Assembly (NCBI GenBank): GCA_030524715.1
Contig: JAUNGB010000015.1
Location: forward strand, 1 to 64,000
Length of the DNA stretch: 64,000 nt
Direction of reading: 5' to 3'
DNA from: Eubacteriales bacterium
Lineage (GTDB): Bacteria; Bacillota; Clostridia; Lachnospirales; Lachnospiraceae
In this document: in pieces, positions 7,924-17,582 of the stretch
Layout: every line of letters starts with the position of its first letter
Position numbering within the stretch: the first letter of the stretch is position 1
Notes under the pieces: model-generated
What the model was told of the DNA's origin: nothing
The model's input: the letters and a program-made list of their open reading frames with translations, nothing else
Database searches by the model: none
Position numbers and translations under genes: made by a program

Positions 7924-8927
7924 ACTCTCTCCTGACTGCGGCGGGTTGTACGCTTCACCGGCTTCTGCTTTTTTTCGTAGGCGTCATACGCCTGCACGAT
8001 CTGCTGTACCAGCGGGTGACGCACAACATCCTTGCTGGTAAGCTCGCAGAACGCGATATCGTCAATTTTTTTCAGGACCTTCATAGCTACGTCCAGACCG
8101 GACACAGCGTCCCTGGGCAAATCCTTCTGGGAAGCATCCCCGGTGATGATGACCTTGGAACCAAACCCAATACGGGTCAGGAACATTTTCATCTGCGCAG
8201 GCGTGGTATTCTGCGCCTCATCCAGGATGATAAAAGCATTGTCCAGAGTACGCCCGCGCATGTACGCAAGGGGCGCCACCTCGATCAGTCCCCGTTCCAT
8301 ATTTTTGGCAAAACTGTCCGCTCCCATGATCTGATACAGAGCGTCATAAAGAGGCCGAAGATACGGATCGACCTTACTCTGAAGATCCCCGGGCAGAAAG
8401 CCCAGCTTCTCTCCGGCTTCAATGGCAGGCCGTGTCAGAATAATACGGCTGACCTCTTCATTGCGGAAAGCAGTAACTGCCATTGCCATGGCAAGGTAAG
8501 TCTTGCCCGTACCCGCCGGGCCGACGCCGAATACGATCATTTTCTGGCGGATCTGGTCTACATATTCCTTTTGTCCTAAGGTTTTCGGTTTAATGGGCCT
8601 GCCCTGAATGGTGTTGCAGATAAAATCCTTATCAATCTCTGTCAGCACCTGATTGCGCTGCTCCAGGGCAAGCGCCAGGGCATAATTGACGTTTTGTGTG
8701 GTTATGGTATTGCCGCGTTTGGCCAATACGATCAGTTCTTCTATGAGCTTCTTCGCCTGTGAGGCATTCTGCTCGCTTCCCAGAATTTTCAGAGAACCGT
8801 CTCTGGAGATCAGGGTAACGTTTAAGGTCCGCTCGATGAGCTTTAAGTGTTCATCAAACTGTCCGAAAACGTTTCCCTCCTGGTCTGCGGGCACCTCGGC
8901 GTGTAATTCGATAATACTACTGGTCAT
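7920..8927 (-). CDS. phoH: PhoH-family ATPase
   Basis: A 335-residue cytoplasmic P-loop ATPase of the PhoH/YbeZ type, thought to act with YbeY in RNA metabolism. An N-terminal KH-like region (about 1-75) precedes the ATPase domain: Walker A GPAGTGKTYLA, the LTRPAIEAGEKLGFLPGDL segment, and Walker B FIILDEAQN followed by TRIGFGSKVIITGD. It overlaps both neighbours: yqfD's stop upstream (11 bases) and ybeY's start downstream (4 bases). The order yqfC-yqfD-phoH-ybeY matches other Firmicutes. Confidence 0.95.
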   Translation of the reverse strand: MTSSIIELHAEVPADQEGNVFGQFDEHLKLIERTLNVTLISRDGSLKILGSEQNASQAKKLIEELIVLAKRGNTITTQNVNYALALALEQRNQVLTEIDKDFICNTIQGRPIKPKTLGQKEYVDQIRQKMIVFGVGPAGTGKTYLAMAMAVTAFRNEEVSRIILTRPAIEAGEKLGFLPGDLQSKVDPYLRPLYDALYQIMGADSFAKNMERGLIEVAPLAYMRGRTLDNAFIILDEAQNTTPAQMKMFLTRIGFGSKVIITGDASQKDLPRDAVSGLDVAMKVLKKIDDIAFCELTSKDVVRHPLVQQIVQAYDAYEKKQKPVKRTTRRSQERV

Positions 8928-10146
8928 CCTCTGCTGTCCTTTCTATAGGTTGCTCCTGCATCTCCACCGGCGTTTGTACTCCGGTCTTTTCAATCACCGT
9001 CAGAGTGCCGCGTGCGATACAGGTAATGGGGTTCAACTCTATTTTAACATTATTTGCAGAGATTGAAACCCCTTTTTCTATTAATTTTTCCTGAAATCTG
9101 TATAAACTCTTCCGGGCAAGAGCCTTTGCCTGTTCTTCCGTATAGACAGAACGGACTTTTTGATACTCTTCCGTAAAAATTTTCCCGAAAGAAACAGGAA
9201 GGGTAAAATTCTCCGTAATACGGAGGGGATATTCCTCCGCACGGCGCCTCCATCCCCCGGAAGCCGTTTTTCCTGACTGAAAATACCAGCCCGGCAGCCG
9301 GATATAAAAATCCTTTCTGCTTTTTCCCGTGGGAATCTCCGTTTCATATTCCAGCGCAAACTCATCATAATAGGACAGATCATGCTGCACGTAAATATCC
9401 GCGTCCGCGTGGACATATTCATAGCGGACGACCTCCTGGCTGTCGTTCTTTAAATCCAGCCGTCCTACCACCAGAAGCTCTCCCTTCTTACAGGTATCGC
9501 CCGGCTTAAAAAGAGGAACTCCGCTTCTGGTGACCATCTTTACAATGGTTCCCTCCACATCCGCCTTGATGCTGCAGGGTTCCGGCTCATCCTCTGGGGT
9601 TTTCTCCTGCGCGTCTCCTTCCTGAATCGTAAGGATCAGGCGCGTGCCTTCCATTCTGGCGGATACCCAGGTAATTTCCGGATACTGCCTGCGGAGGGAA
9701 TCTGCGATCCTTCCGCAATTAACCTTGCTTTTGGCAATCCCGTGCCCGATTCCCTCCTTTTCAAGAAATTCCAGAAGCTCCGGGGTACTGTTTCTTATAT
9801 TTCCCTCAATATGGATATTCCAGATCCTGGAGGAAAGCGCCGCCATCAGGCAGATACACAGCAAGGCTCCCAGAAAAAAGGCTTTTCTTTTTTTGCTCCG
9901 GAAAAGGAAAAAAGGCAACCCATGCTTTTCCAGCACCCGGATATGTACGCCTGTTTTCCGGCGGATGGGACGAAGCTTAAAAAAGCTGTCTATGGACATA
10001 CAGCCCTTCATGCAGCCATCCTCCCCGCAGCAGAGCTTTCGGATAGCGATCCCCCGGCTTTTGCACAGATTCAGGAAACGCTCCGCCTGCTCTCCTTCAA
10101 TGAGGATCAGAACGTAGCCGGAAAGAAATCTCAGGAATTTTTCCAT
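8917..10146 (-). CDS. yqfD: Sporulation protein YqfD
   Basis: A 409-residue membrane protein required for normal sporulation in Bacillus (mother-cell expressed). It shows the N-terminal cytoplasmic domain with paired cysteines (KLCCGEDGCMKGCMS), one membrane helix near residues 88-108 (AFFLGALLCICLMAALSS), then a large outer domain beginning IWNIHIEGN and continuing with a POTRA-like fold and lipoyl/KOW-like GTIVKMVTRSGVPLFKPGDTC. AGGAGGG precedes the ATG. It follows yqfC by 12 bases and overlaps phoH. Confidence 0.93.
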   Translation of the reverse strand: MEKFLRFLSGYVLILIEGEQAERFLNLCKSRGIAIRKLCCGEDGCMKGCMSIDSFFKLRPIRRKTGVHIRVLEKHGLPFFLFRSKKRKAFFLGALLCICLMAALSSRIWNIHIEGNIRNSTPELLEFLEKEGIGHGIAKSKVNCGRIADSLRRQYPEITWVSARMEGTRLILTIQEGDAQEKTPEDEPEPCSIKADVEGTIVKMVTRSGVPLFKPGDTCKKGELLVVGRLDLKNDSQEVVRYEYVHADADIYVQHDLSYYDEFALEYETEIPTGKSRKDFYIRLPGWYFQSGKTASGGWRRRAEEYPLRITENFTLPVSFGKIFTEEYQKVRSVYTEEQAKALARKSLYRFQEKLIEKGVSISANNVKIELNPITCIARGTLTVIEKTGVQTPVEMQEQPIERTAEDDQ

Positions 10147-10158
10147 GTGCCATCCCTC

Positions 10159-10434
10159 CTACCATTCCAGAAAAATGCCGGAAATACATCCGGTAATCTG
10201 CATTTCCTCCGGCGTGTAGCAGGGGATTTCCAGCCTCTGCCCGCAGATCGTCACTTTTCCCCGGAGAGTCAGCACAATGATCTCTTCTCTGGTATAACGG
10301 AGAATACTGCGGTAGTTTTCAATTACAGCAAGATTCTTCCCGGTAATGGATATGATAGCGTCCCGGTATGCCAGATCTCCCGGCACCTCCAGGGCCGTCA
10401 CCAGGTTTTCCTTCCACCGGCTTCTTTTTTTCAT
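10159..10434 (-). CDS. yqfC: Sporulation protein YqfC
   Basis: A 91-residue protein of the YabP/YqfC family, made in the mother cell during spore coat/cortex assembly. Recognised by MKKRSRWKENLVTALEVPGDL, the ISITGKNLAVIENYRSIL core and YTPEEMQITG near the end. GGGGGGA precedes the ATG. A sigma-E-like promoter lies 30-55 bases upstream. It begins the yqfC-yqfD-phoH-ybeY unit. Confidence 0.93.
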   Translation of the reverse strand: MKKRSRWKENLVTALEVPGDLAYRDAIISITGKNLAVIENYRSILRYTREEIIVLTLRGKVTICGQRLEIPCYTPEEMQITGCISGIFLEW

Positions 10435-10461
10435 AAAAAAATCCCCCCGGTCTTTATCATT

Positions 10462-10490
10462 AATGTATGTCGGAAGGATTTTCGTTATTC
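10462..10490 (-). promoter_or_regulatory. Sigma-E-like mother-cell promoter for yqfC
   Basis: On the minus strand GAATAAC (10490-10484), 14 bases, then CATACATT (10469-10462). The -10 is an exact match to the Bacillus sigma-E form CATACAHT and the -35 keeps the ATA core. yqfCD is sigma-E controlled in Bacillus, so position, match and gene agree. Confidence 0.62.
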
Positions 10491-10500
10491 ATTTAACGCG

Positions 10501-10535
10501 GGCAATTCACATTCCATTTTGCCGCATGTGTTCAG
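10501..10535. repeat. Dispersed repeat R4, short copy
   Basis: Contains CATTCCATTTTGCCGCAT, the left part of repeat R4 (longer copies at 12318, 25538 and 39347). It sits in the 116-base gap between yqfC and the DUF2284 gene. Confidence 0.5.
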
Positions 10536-10550
10536 AATTCACCCGTTATT

Positions 10551-11093
10551 TTACCGTTCCCGGAACAGTACCATGGAAAACCACAGGATCGTATTTCCTC
10601 CGAGATTATATTCCATGTTCTGTTCCTCCACAATCTGGGAGACTACCACACCGTGGCTTTCCAGACAGGGATGCATCCTGTCCGGATAGCGGCAGGGCTT
10701 ACCCTCTTTGTAGGCACAGTCCGCACAGATATCACAGGATTCCGTCGAAAGAATATAGGTTTCATACCCGTTTTCTTCCAAAAAACGGCCTACCCGGGAG
10801 GTCAGTTCTTCATGGGCATGTCTGGTCGCCAGCATTTCTTCCATATTTAAGATATCTGATACCTCCGCCACACTGGAAAAAAATACTGCCTGAGAATAGC
10901 TTTTTATTTTCTGTTCACATTCTGCAAGACTTCCCACCGCCGGAGGACAGGCCCAGGTAGAATCGTATCGCTCACACTCCTGCTGGCACACCAGACGCAC
11001 GCGCTCTTCCACAGAGATCGTCTGCGCATCCAGAAGACGGTATTCAAAAATCGGGTACTGGGAAATAAACTCTTCAAATTTTGCTGTATCCAT
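10551..11093 (-). CDS. DUF2284 metal-binding protein
   Basis: A 180-residue cytoplasmic protein of the DUF2284 family, probably binding a metal or iron-sulfur cluster; no reaction is known. The conserved cysteines are visible: CQQECERYDSTWACPP near residues 37-51 and the cluster CDICADCAYKEGKPCRYPDRMHPCLE near residues 117-142. The C-terminus carries the GVVVSQIVEEQN and NTILWFSMVL strands typical of the family. It lies 14 bases after the M20 peptidase gene and is probably co-transcribed. Confidence 0.86.
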   Translation of the reverse strand: MDTAKFEEFISQYPIFEYRLLDAQTISVEERVRLVCQQECERYDSTWACPPAVGSLAECEQKIKSYSQAVFFSSVAEVSDILNMEEMLATRHAHEELTSRVGRFLEENGYETYILSTESCDICADCAYKEGKPCRYPDRMHPCLESHGVVVSQIVEEQNMEYNLGGNTILWFSMVLFRER

Positions 11094-11107
11094 GGTTTAC
11101 TCCAATC

Positions 11108-12271
11108 TTATAGTAAAATCATTTCAAGAACGATCCGGACTCCTGTTTTGACCGAAGAAATCTCCACAAATTCTTCACGGGTATGTGCGCCTGCGCCTTC
11201 ATAGCACCCCACACATACAGCAGGAATTCCCAGGGACAACGGAATATTGCAGTCCGTGGAACCGGAATTTTCTGCGGGAATGATCCCCGCGGCATTTTCA
11301 ACAGCCTTTACTGCTCTTTTTATAAGCTCTTTATTCTTCTGGGAATCATCCTCTCCCCCGCAGGGACGGTTTCCGATCTCTTTGCAGGTAATATCCAGTC
11401 CGCTTTCTCTGCATTCCGCGAGAATACTCTGAAATTGCTCTGTCATATAGTCCAGGTTTTCTTTCCTGTCAGAACGATACTCATAAAGCATACGGGCAGA
11501 CTGCGCAATGGTATTGATCGAAGTTCCACCGGAAATTTCGCCTACATTGTAGGTGGTTTTTCCAACGGCAGGCAGTGAAATACGGTAGAGGCGGGTGATG
11601 AGTTCCGCCATTTTTTCGATGGCATTGTCATTGCCAAACTTACTGTAGGAATGCCCTCCCTCTGTATGTATCTCCACTTCATACCGGATAGAGCCAACCG
11701 CCCCGGTGACAATGTTATCCATCTGGCTGTCAAAAGTACAGAAGTTACGGATCCGTCCGCCATATTTCCTGATAATCTCTTTCGTGCCCTTGAGATTTCC
11801 AAGGCCTTCCTCTCCTGTATTCCATACAAGCATCAATCCGGCATCATGATTTCCGGCAAATGCATCGCAGCTGCCGGATTTTATCAGAGCCGCAATATAT
11901 TTCGCAGCCATGAGGAGACATACTACGCAGGCAGTATCATCTCCCACGCCGGGACAATAGATTCTTCCGTCTTTTTCTTCTAAGGGCAATTCCCCCATAT
12001 CAGGGAACACAACATCCAGATGCGCCATATAGACGTCAAAATCCTGACCATCCCGTACATTTACGGGATAAATCACATTTAGCGCCTCGTCAATGTAAAC
12101 GCCTTCGGCGCCCGCTTCTTCCAGCCAGTTACAGCAGAATGCAGCGCGTTTTTCCTCATGGTTGGAAGGCGCCGGAATCCGGGCAAGTGTTTTCAGAAGC
12201 TCGATTGTTTCTTTCTCATGGTCGTCTGCATACTCTTTAAAGCCCTGACGGCCCTGCTGAAATTCAGCCAT
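11108..12271 (-). CDS. M20-family metallopeptidase (tripeptidase/deacylase type)
   Basis: A 387-residue cytoplasmic di-zinc hydrolase of the M20 family. Seen: metal ligand His in YMAHLDVVFPD, bridging Asp in PGVGDDTACVV, the catalytic/metal acidic pair in WNTGEEGLGNL, a dimerisation (lid) domain with EIHTEGGHSYSKFGNDNA, and the C-terminal AHTREEFVEISS histidine. This resembles PepT-like aminotripeptidases more than carboxypeptidase G2, but substrate cannot be told from sequence. GGAGG lies 8 bases before the ATG. Confidence 0.88.
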   Translation of the reverse strand: MAEFQQGRQGFKEYADDHEKETIELLKTLARIPAPSNHEEKRAAFCCNWLEEAGAEGVYIDEALNVIYPVNVRDGQDFDVYMAHLDVVFPDMGELPLEEKDGRIYCPGVGDDTACVVCLLMAAKYIAALIKSGSCDAFAGNHDAGLMLVWNTGEEGLGNLKGTKEIIRKYGGRIRNFCTFDSQMDNIVTGAVGSIRYEVEIHTEGGHSYSKFGNDNAIEKMAELITRLYRISLPAVGKTTYNVGEISGGTSINTIAQSARMLYEYRSDRKENLDYMTEQFQSILAECRESGLDITCKEIGNRPCGGEDDSQKNKELIKRAVKAVENAAGIIPAENSGSTDCNIPLSLGIPAVCVGCYEGAGAHTREEFVEISSVKTGVRIVLEMILL

Positions 12272-12317
12272 GCTCTCTTCCTCCTTTTCCTGTTTTCTTC
12301 TTCATCATATAAAATGG

Positions 12318-12404
12318 ACATTCTCATTTCACTTTGCCGCATACTCACAAACGCAGTCGCTGCGCGATTTGTCAGTGGTAATTTAAAATTCTCACTGACA
12401 TAAG
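12318..12404. repeat. Dispersed repeat R4, long copy
   Basis: Carries TTTCACTTTGCCGCATACTC, then GCAGTCGCTGCGCGATTTGTCAGTGG and a CACTGACATAAG end. Compare 25538-25628, which has the same order of blocks. CGCAG(TCG)CTGCG makes a short hairpin, and CAGTG/CACTG a longer inverted pair. Confidence 0.68.
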
Positions 12405-12419
12405 CCCCATACCAACCGC

Positions 12420-13634
12420 TTAAAGCAGGGACTGCTTATCTACGTTCAAATGTCCTCTTTGCAATTCATTCTCCCAATTTGCAACCCACCGGTCCCTGCC
12501 TGTTTCCTTAGCTTTATATAAGGCTTTATCCGCTTCGGAAATATAACCTGTCCATTCTCCGGCCTGCTCCGGCTGTGCGGAGGGAAATTCGGTGCAGATG
12601 CCGATGCTTATGGTAATCCCTCGGGAATCCTCCATGGAAGGGCCGATAATAAGCTCGCGGATCACCTGATTAAATCTTCCGGCTTTCTCCATTGCAGCCT
12701 GCCGGTCCACCCCGATTCCGATGTAAAGAAATTCCTCACCGCCGTAACGGATCAGATACTCTTCTTTCCAGTCAATCTCCTGTTCAAGCCTCCATGCCAT
12801 ACGACGCAGGCATTCATCACCCTGCTGATGCCCGTAAGTATCATTATAGATCTTAAAATAATCGATATCCATCATCATGACCGTCATAGGCTGCCCCTCG
12901 GCCGCACACCTCTCATACAAATCATCGATTTCCCTTTCCAGAAACCGCCGGTTTCGAAGGCCTGTAAGGGAATCTCTGTTTGCAAGCTGATTCAATTGCC
13001 GGTTCTGCTCAAGGATCACCTGTTGGTCAAGGTATCGTTTCCTTTCAGAGATATACCGGTAACAGCAGATAAAAATGCACGTGATGGTCATGACCGCCGT
13101 ATTAAGGTACTCTCCGTGGCTGTCCCCGCTTCCCTTAAACAAAGGCAGCGCAGCAAACAAAAAAATCTCAGCGCACACATACAGAAGGACTGCCTGCGCC
13201 GGAGTCAGATATACCAGCACCGCAACGGTAATCGCCACCACAAGAAAAGCGCTGATATTATTCGATACTCTCTGATCATAGACAGTAACACAAGCGCCCC
13301 AAAACAAAAGTATGCCGCAATAAATACACTGCAGCCTTACCACTGTTTTAGCCTTGGCAGGTTGATTCCGTCTTAAATAATTCCATACCGCCAGGCCTGC
13401 CAGGGAAATTACCAGCAGGACTGAATAAAGCGCTGCATACACACGGCTTGGCACTGTATGCAGCCTGCCCTCCGTATACCAAAACACATAAATCAGATTA
13501 AAGAGCTGTATGCCGATGATGCCCAACAGCAAAAATACGTCGTAGTGAAGGACACGTTCCGCACATATTTTCGTATATTCCACTTCCTGCTCCTGCGTAA
13601 TGGGAGAGGTCAGTTTTTCTCTTATCCCTAACAT
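12420..13634 (-). CDS. Membrane-bound diguanylate cyclase (GGDEF)
   Basis: About 404 residues. Six or so membrane helices fill residues 35-205, with no recognised extracellular sensor domain. A GGDEF domain occupies residues about 225-395: RDSLTGLRNRRFLEREI, MMMDIDYFKIYNDTYGHQQGD and the active-site loop RYGGEEF, so synthesis of cyclic di-GMP is expected. No RxxD inhibitory site stands out five residues before GGEEF. The start is placed at ATG 13634, which has GGGAGG upstream; the frame extends to a GTG at 13670 but that lies in repeat R3. It stands alone between the M20 gene and rlmH. Confidence 0.9.
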   Translation of the reverse strand: MLGIREKLTSPITQEQEVEYTKICAERVLHYDVFLLLGIIGIQLFNLIYVFWYTEGRLHTVPSRVYAALYSVLLVISLAGLAVWNYLRRNQPAKAKTVVRLQCIYCGILLFWGACVTVYDQRVSNNISAFLVVAITVAVLVYLTPAQAVLLYVCAEIFLFAALPLFKGSGDSHGEYLNTAVMTITCIFICCYRYISERKRYLDQQVILEQNRQLNQLANRDSLTGLRNRRFLEREIDDLYERCAAEGQPMTVMMMDIDYFKIYNDTYGHQQGDECLRRMAWRLEQEIDWKEEYLIRYGGEEFLYIGIGVDRQAAMEKAGRFNQVIRELIIGPSMEDSRGITISIGICTEFPSAQPEQAGEWTGYISEADKALYKAKETGRDRWVANWENELQRGHLNVDKQSLL

Positions 13635-13658
13635 GTCGTCCTCCCGAGCCTCCATGTT

Positions 13659-13705
13659 GTTACTGTTCACACCTGCGGTGCAAACAGCAGCGAATTCAGC
13701 ACATT
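13659..13705. repeat. Dispersed repeat R3
   Basis: GTTACTGTT (13659-13667) faces AACAGCAGC (13683-13691), followed by GAATTCAGCACAT. The same layout occurs at 24609-24654. It forms the 5' leader of the GGDEF gene and the downstream end of rlmH. Confidence 0.7.
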
Positions 13706-13749
13706 TAAAGTTCGCCGGAAAACCCGCATATCTTCAGACCGTTGACAGG

Positions 13750-14229
13750 TCACTTATGGTACGGCTCATGGTTCATGATCCGGTAGCTGCGGTAAACCTG
13801 TTCAAGAAGGATCATCTGCATAAGCTGGTGAGGGAAGGTCATTCTGGAAAAGCTGAGTTTATAATCCGCACGGTCAAGGACAGCCTCTGAAAGCCCCAGA
13901 GAACCGCCGATCACAAAGGTTATGGAGCTTTTCCCCTCCACCCCAAGCCAGGCAAGCTTTTGGGAAAGCTCTACGGAATCCAGCATTTTGCCTTTTATGT
14001 CAAGGGCGATCACATAATCCTGGACACGGATATACTTCAGCAGCCGCTCTCCCTCTGTCTCCTTTATCTGCCTGTTCAACGCCTCCGAAGCCTTATCAGG
14101 CGTCTTTTCATCCTGTACCTGAACGAAACTCAGCCTGCAGTAGCGGCTTAATCTCCTGGCATACTCATCGATCCCGTCAGACAGATACTTTTCTTTAATT
14201 TTTCCTACAGATAAAATACGAATTTCCAT
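13750..14229 (-). CDS. rlmH: 23S rRNA (pseudouridine1915-N3)-methyltransferase RlmH
   Basis: A SPOUT-class methyltransferase that methylates the helix 69 pseudouridine of assembled 70S ribosomes. It has 159 residues, the normal length. The trefoil-knot SAM site is visible as FVIGGSLGLSEAVL, and the C-terminal tail MTFPHQLMQMILLEQVYRSYRIMNHEPYHK is close to invariant. Its ATG at 14229 shares one base with the stop of the upstream Dabb gene. Confidence 0.97.
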   Translation of the reverse strand: MEIRILSVGKIKEKYLSDGIDEYARRLSRYCRLSFVQVQDEKTPDKASEALNRQIKETEGERLLKYIRVQDYVIALDIKGKMLDSVELSQKLAWLGVEGKSSITFVIGGSLGLSEAVLDRADYKLSFSRMTFPHQLMQMILLEQVYRSYRIMNHEPYHK

Positions 14230-14528
14230 TATTCTTCATAGTCCAGGCATGCACGGTTGCAGGTCACGCTTCTTACAAAGGTTGCCACCTTCACATGGTC
14301 AGGATTCGTTGCATATGCCTTCAGGGCATCTGCGCCGTCAAACTCTGTAAGCAGGCTCAGGTCATGGGTGCTGGAACTGATGGGATCGATCACAACCTTC
14401 GCGGACAGCAGTCCCGGGATCACCCCTACAAGCCCCTCCAGGCCCTCTTTGATCTTCTCTGCGGCAGATCTGCGCTCTTTGGCTGCCACCTCTTCCTTAA
14501 ATGACCACATCACAATATGCTTTACCAT
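14229..14528 (-). CDS. Dabb-family (stress-responsive A/B barrel) protein
   Basis: A 99-residue dimeric alpha-beta barrel domain protein. MVKHIVMWSFKEE at the start and LSLLTEFDGADALKAYATNPDHVKVATFV are characteristic. Function in bacteria is not settled. AGGAGGG precedes the ATG. It directly precedes rlmH and is likely co-transcribed with it; ftsK's stop lies 88 bases downstream of rather T-rich spacer on its other side. Confidence 0.88.
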   Translation of the reverse strand: MVKHIVMWSFKEEVAAKERRSAAEKIKEGLEGLVGVIPGLLSAKVVIDPISSSTHDLSLLTEFDGADALKAYATNPDHVKVATFVRSVTCNRACLDYEE

Positions 14529-14616
14529 TTTTGTACCCTCCTGTTTTTTCTTTTTTATTTTACCTTTTTATCTTACTTTTCTATTTTACCTTTTTCAGGG
14601 TTTTCATTTGATCCTG

Positions 14617-17337
14617 CTACAGGCTTTCTTCTATATAATTCTGGAATTCCTCCTGAGTCATCAGAACCTTCCTGGGCTTGGTTCCCTCTTCAGGCCCTAC
14701 CACGCCTGCGTCGCAGAGCTGATCCATGATCCGCGCCGCCCTGTTAAAGCCGATCTTAAACATTCTCTGCAGCATACCGATGGAAGCTTTTTCCTTCTCA
14801 ATAATAAACTTCCCGGCCTCTTCAAAGTAAACGTCCCTTTCATCCCCGCCTCCGGCGCTGGCGCCGGAGAGCATTGCCGTATTCATCTGCTGCTCGATCT
14901 GTTTATCATACTCCGCCGCCGGGTTCTTATCCGACAGGAATTCCACAATACCGCTGACCTCCTCGTCTGAAACAAAAGCCCCCTGGAGACGCGCGGGCTT
15001 TTGATAACCCTGGGGATAAAACAGCATATCTCCCTTGCCCAGCAGCTTTTCCGCTCCGTTCATATCCAGAATGGTTCTGGAATCCACGCCGGATGATACG
15101 GAAAAGGCGATCCTGGACGGCATATTTGCCTTGATCAGGCCTGTAATGACATTAACGGACGGACGCTGTGTTGCGATGACCAGGTGGATTCCGGCCGCAC
15201 GGGCCAACTGCGCCAGACGGCAGATAGCATCCTCCACCTCTCCCGGAGCGACCATCATCAGATCCGCAAGCTCGTCCACGATGATAACGATCTGAGGCAT
15301 CTTTGCCGGAGCCTCTTCTCCCTCCGGTATCCGCATGTTCTCGATTTTCTTATTATACTCTCCCAGGTTACGGACGTTGTACTCCGCAAAGGTATTATAC
15401 CGGGACATCATCTCCGAAACCGCCCAATTCAGCGCTCCCGCCGCCTTCTTAGGATCGGTCACAACAGGGATAAACAGATGCGGGATCCCGTTATACACGC
15501 TCAGCTCAACCACCTTCGGGTCGATCATGATCAGCTTAACCTCCTCCGGGGAGGCTTTATACAGAATGCTGACGATCAGGGTATTGATACACACGGACTT
15601 ACCGGAACCCGTAGCTCCCGCGATCAAAAGATGCGGCATCTTGGCAATATCCGTCACCACAGGCTTCCCTGCGATATCCTTGCCCACTGCAAAAGAAAGC
15701 TTCGACCTGGCCCCCTGGAATTCCTGGGACTGCAGCAGATCCCGCAGCATAACCGGACTGTTTTCTTTATTGGGAACCTCGATACCGACGGCGGCCTTGC
15801 CCGGGATGGGCGCTTCGATACGGATATCCGGCGTAGCCAGATTCAGCTTAATATCGTCCGCAAGCCCTACGATACGGCTGACCTTTACTCCCTGCTCCGG
15901 CTGCAGCTCATAACGGGTAACGGTAGGCCCGCAGCTTACATTTGTCACAGTGACGTTTACGCCGAAATTATGCAGGGTATCCTGCAGCTTCTGCGCTGTC
16001 TTTCTGAGATATTCATCCGAATCTCCCTGAGATTTCCCGTCTCCCCGCTTCAAAAGCTTCAGCGGCGGATACTGGTATACTTTTTTTACCGGAGCCTCCT
16101 GCTGATTTATTTCATGGCGGATATTGACGATTCCGCTTTCAATTTCATTCTGAGAGGATTTGGGATTCTTCGGAGACTGTCGTCTCGTCTTTTCCTCCCC
16201 GGACATTGCTGAACGTTCCGCTGCTGTTCTCTTCCCGGAAGTCCCCTTCCCGGAGGATACAGGCGCCGCCTCTCCAAAAGCGTCCGAAAAAATATCTTCC
16301 GCAGGCTCCCCAGCCGGTTCCTCTTCCTCTGAAGCGTCTGTCTTTCTATCGTCCGGCATTTCATCCTCAGCGTCCTCCGGCATAGCCGCAGGTTCCGAGC
16401 GCTGAATCTTAAATTCTATCTGTCCCTGTTGGGATTCCACCGTATCCACGGATCCCGGTTCCTTTTCCAATGGGGCGGCCGCTGCTCCGGAAATATCCTG
16501 CTCCGCCTGACGGTGGGGTTCCAGCTTGGTTTCGTCTAAAAATCCATGACGTGAAAGCTTCTTTTTCTTTTCTCCGCTTTCCGGTACGTCTTCTCCATCT
16601 TCTGCAAGAGCTTCTTCCAATTCACGAAGACGCTCCGCCTGACGTTCTTCTCTTTTCTGACGCTTTTCGCGGGCGCGAAGTTCCCTCTTCATCTCCCGCT
16701 CCGGCTGTCCTTCCATATACCGGTCATGTCCGCCCTTAAACAGACCGTAGATTCCCATGCCAATTTTGCTGATAAAGCCAAAGAACGAACGCTGTGTGAT
16801 CAAAATCAGGCACACCAGGATCACCATCAGCATAATTACATAACCGCCCCACACGCCAAAGGCAGAGGTTGTGGAAATGCAGACAGCGCCTCCTACAATC
16901 CCTCCCCCGGTCCGATAGGACGAACAGAGATTGTAATAATCAAGAAGCGTGGTACTCTTCATGTATCCTTCTGTTAAAAGCTGCAGGATCCCGCATAAAA
17001 ACACCAGGAATACAATAGATGCCAACACCTTCTTGTAAGCCAGATGGTTCTTTCTGTTGGACATTAAAAACGCGGCGCCCACAAACAACAGCACCGGAAA
17101 TACATATGCCATCAAACCGATCGCTCCAAAGCAAAAGGAGCTGATGGCATTGCCCACAAAACCGCCCATGCCGAAATTGCTGATAAGCAGAATGATCGAC
17201 GCAGCCAGGATAAGCAGCAGGATGATCTCTGTCTGGAATCCGGTAGAAGCAGATTTACTGTTGGCATTGGCGCTTCTGGTACTTTTTGTACTCTTCGTAC
17301 TTCCTCTTTTGCCTTTACTGTTTTTTGAAACTGCCAT
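14617..17337 (-). CDS. ftsK: DNA translocase FtsK/SpoIIIE
   Basis: A 906-residue membrane-anchored motor that moves chromosomal DNA through the division or sporulation septum. The N-terminus is a Ser/Lys/Thr-rich tail (1-33), followed by four membrane helices (about 35-190), a long charged linker (about 200-420) and the motor: Walker [15 protein letters not shown], Walker [14 protein letters not shown], then the [17 protein letters not shown] block. The C-terminal gamma winged helix ([21 protein letters not shown]) is present and would read polar DNA motifs. The linker is rich in EEE/AEP repeats. GGAGGG precedes the ATG. A TATAAT at 17376-17371 could be its -10, without a good -35. Confidence 0.96.
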   Translation of the reverse strand: MAVSKNSKGKRGSTKSTKSTRSANANSKSASTGFQTEIILLLILAASIILLISNFGMGGFVGNAISSFCFGAIGLMAYVFPVLLFVGAAFLMSNRKNHLAYKKVLASIVFLVFLCGILQLLTEGYMKSTTLLDYYNLCSSYRTGGGIVGGAVCISTTSAFGVWGGYVIMLMVILVCLILITQRSFFGFISKIGMGIYGLFKGGHDRYMEGQPEREMKRELRAREKRQKREERQAERLRELEEALAEDGEDVPESGEKKKKLSRHGFLDETKLEPHRQAEQDISGAAAAPLEKEPGSVDTVESQQGQIEFKIQRSEPAAMPEDAEDEMPDDRKTDASEEEEPAGEPAEDIFSDAFGEAAPVSSGKGTSGKRTAAERSAMSGEEKTRRQSPKNPKSSQNEIESGIVNIRHEINQQEAPVKKVYQYPPLKLLKRGDGKSQGDSDEYLRKTAQKLQDTLHNFGVNVTVTNVSCGPTVTRYELQPEQGVKVSRIVGLADDIKLNLATPDIRIEAPIPGKAAVGIEVPNKENSPVMLRDLLQSQEFQGARSKLSFAVGKDIAGKPVVTDIAKMPHLLIAGATGSGKSVCINTLIVSILYKASPEEVKLIMIDPKVVELSVYNGIPHLFIPVVTDPKKAAGALNWAVSEMMSRYNTFAEYNVRNLGEYNKKIENMRIPEGEEAPAKMPQIVIIVDELADLMMVAPGEVEDAICRLAQLARAAGIHLVIATQRPSVNVITGLIKANMPSRIAFSVSSGVDSRTILDMNGAEKLLGKGDMLFYPQGYQKPARLQGAFVSDEEVSGIVEFLSDKNPAAEYDKQIEQQMNTAMLSGASAGGGDERDVYFEEAGKFIIEKEKASIGMLQRMFKIGFNRAARIMDQLCDAGVVGPEEGTKPRKVLMTQEEFQNYIEESL

Positions 17338-17582
17338 TCTTCAGGTTCCCTCCAAATCTAACATTCTATAATTATAGTGACGGCGTCAAAAGGCAATTTA
17401 ACGCCTATGATACCTTCGGAGCATTTCGTGCTATGCACTCCTACAATCCGAAAAACATTCCACCCATGGGGTTGGAATATCAAGAATATTCCAACCTCCC
17501 CCTTACATTCGCTAAACTCGCGCTTAAGCGCTTTTGCGTCTTCTATTGCAGCCGCGTTTTGCTCATTAGAGGGGTGGGCCGC
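17338..17582. other. Intergenic segment with one inverted repeat
   Basis: A 245-base gap between uppP and ftsK with no convincing gene. It holds a perfect 11-bp hairpin, GGTTGGAATAT (17470-17480) with ATATTCCAACC (17486-17496). No adjacent T-run, so I do not call it a terminator. The rest shows nothing I can name. Confidence 0.5.

Noticed and set aside
17470-17496. Terminator between uppP and ftsK
   Set aside because: The 11-bp hairpin is perfect but lacks an adjacent T-run on either strand.
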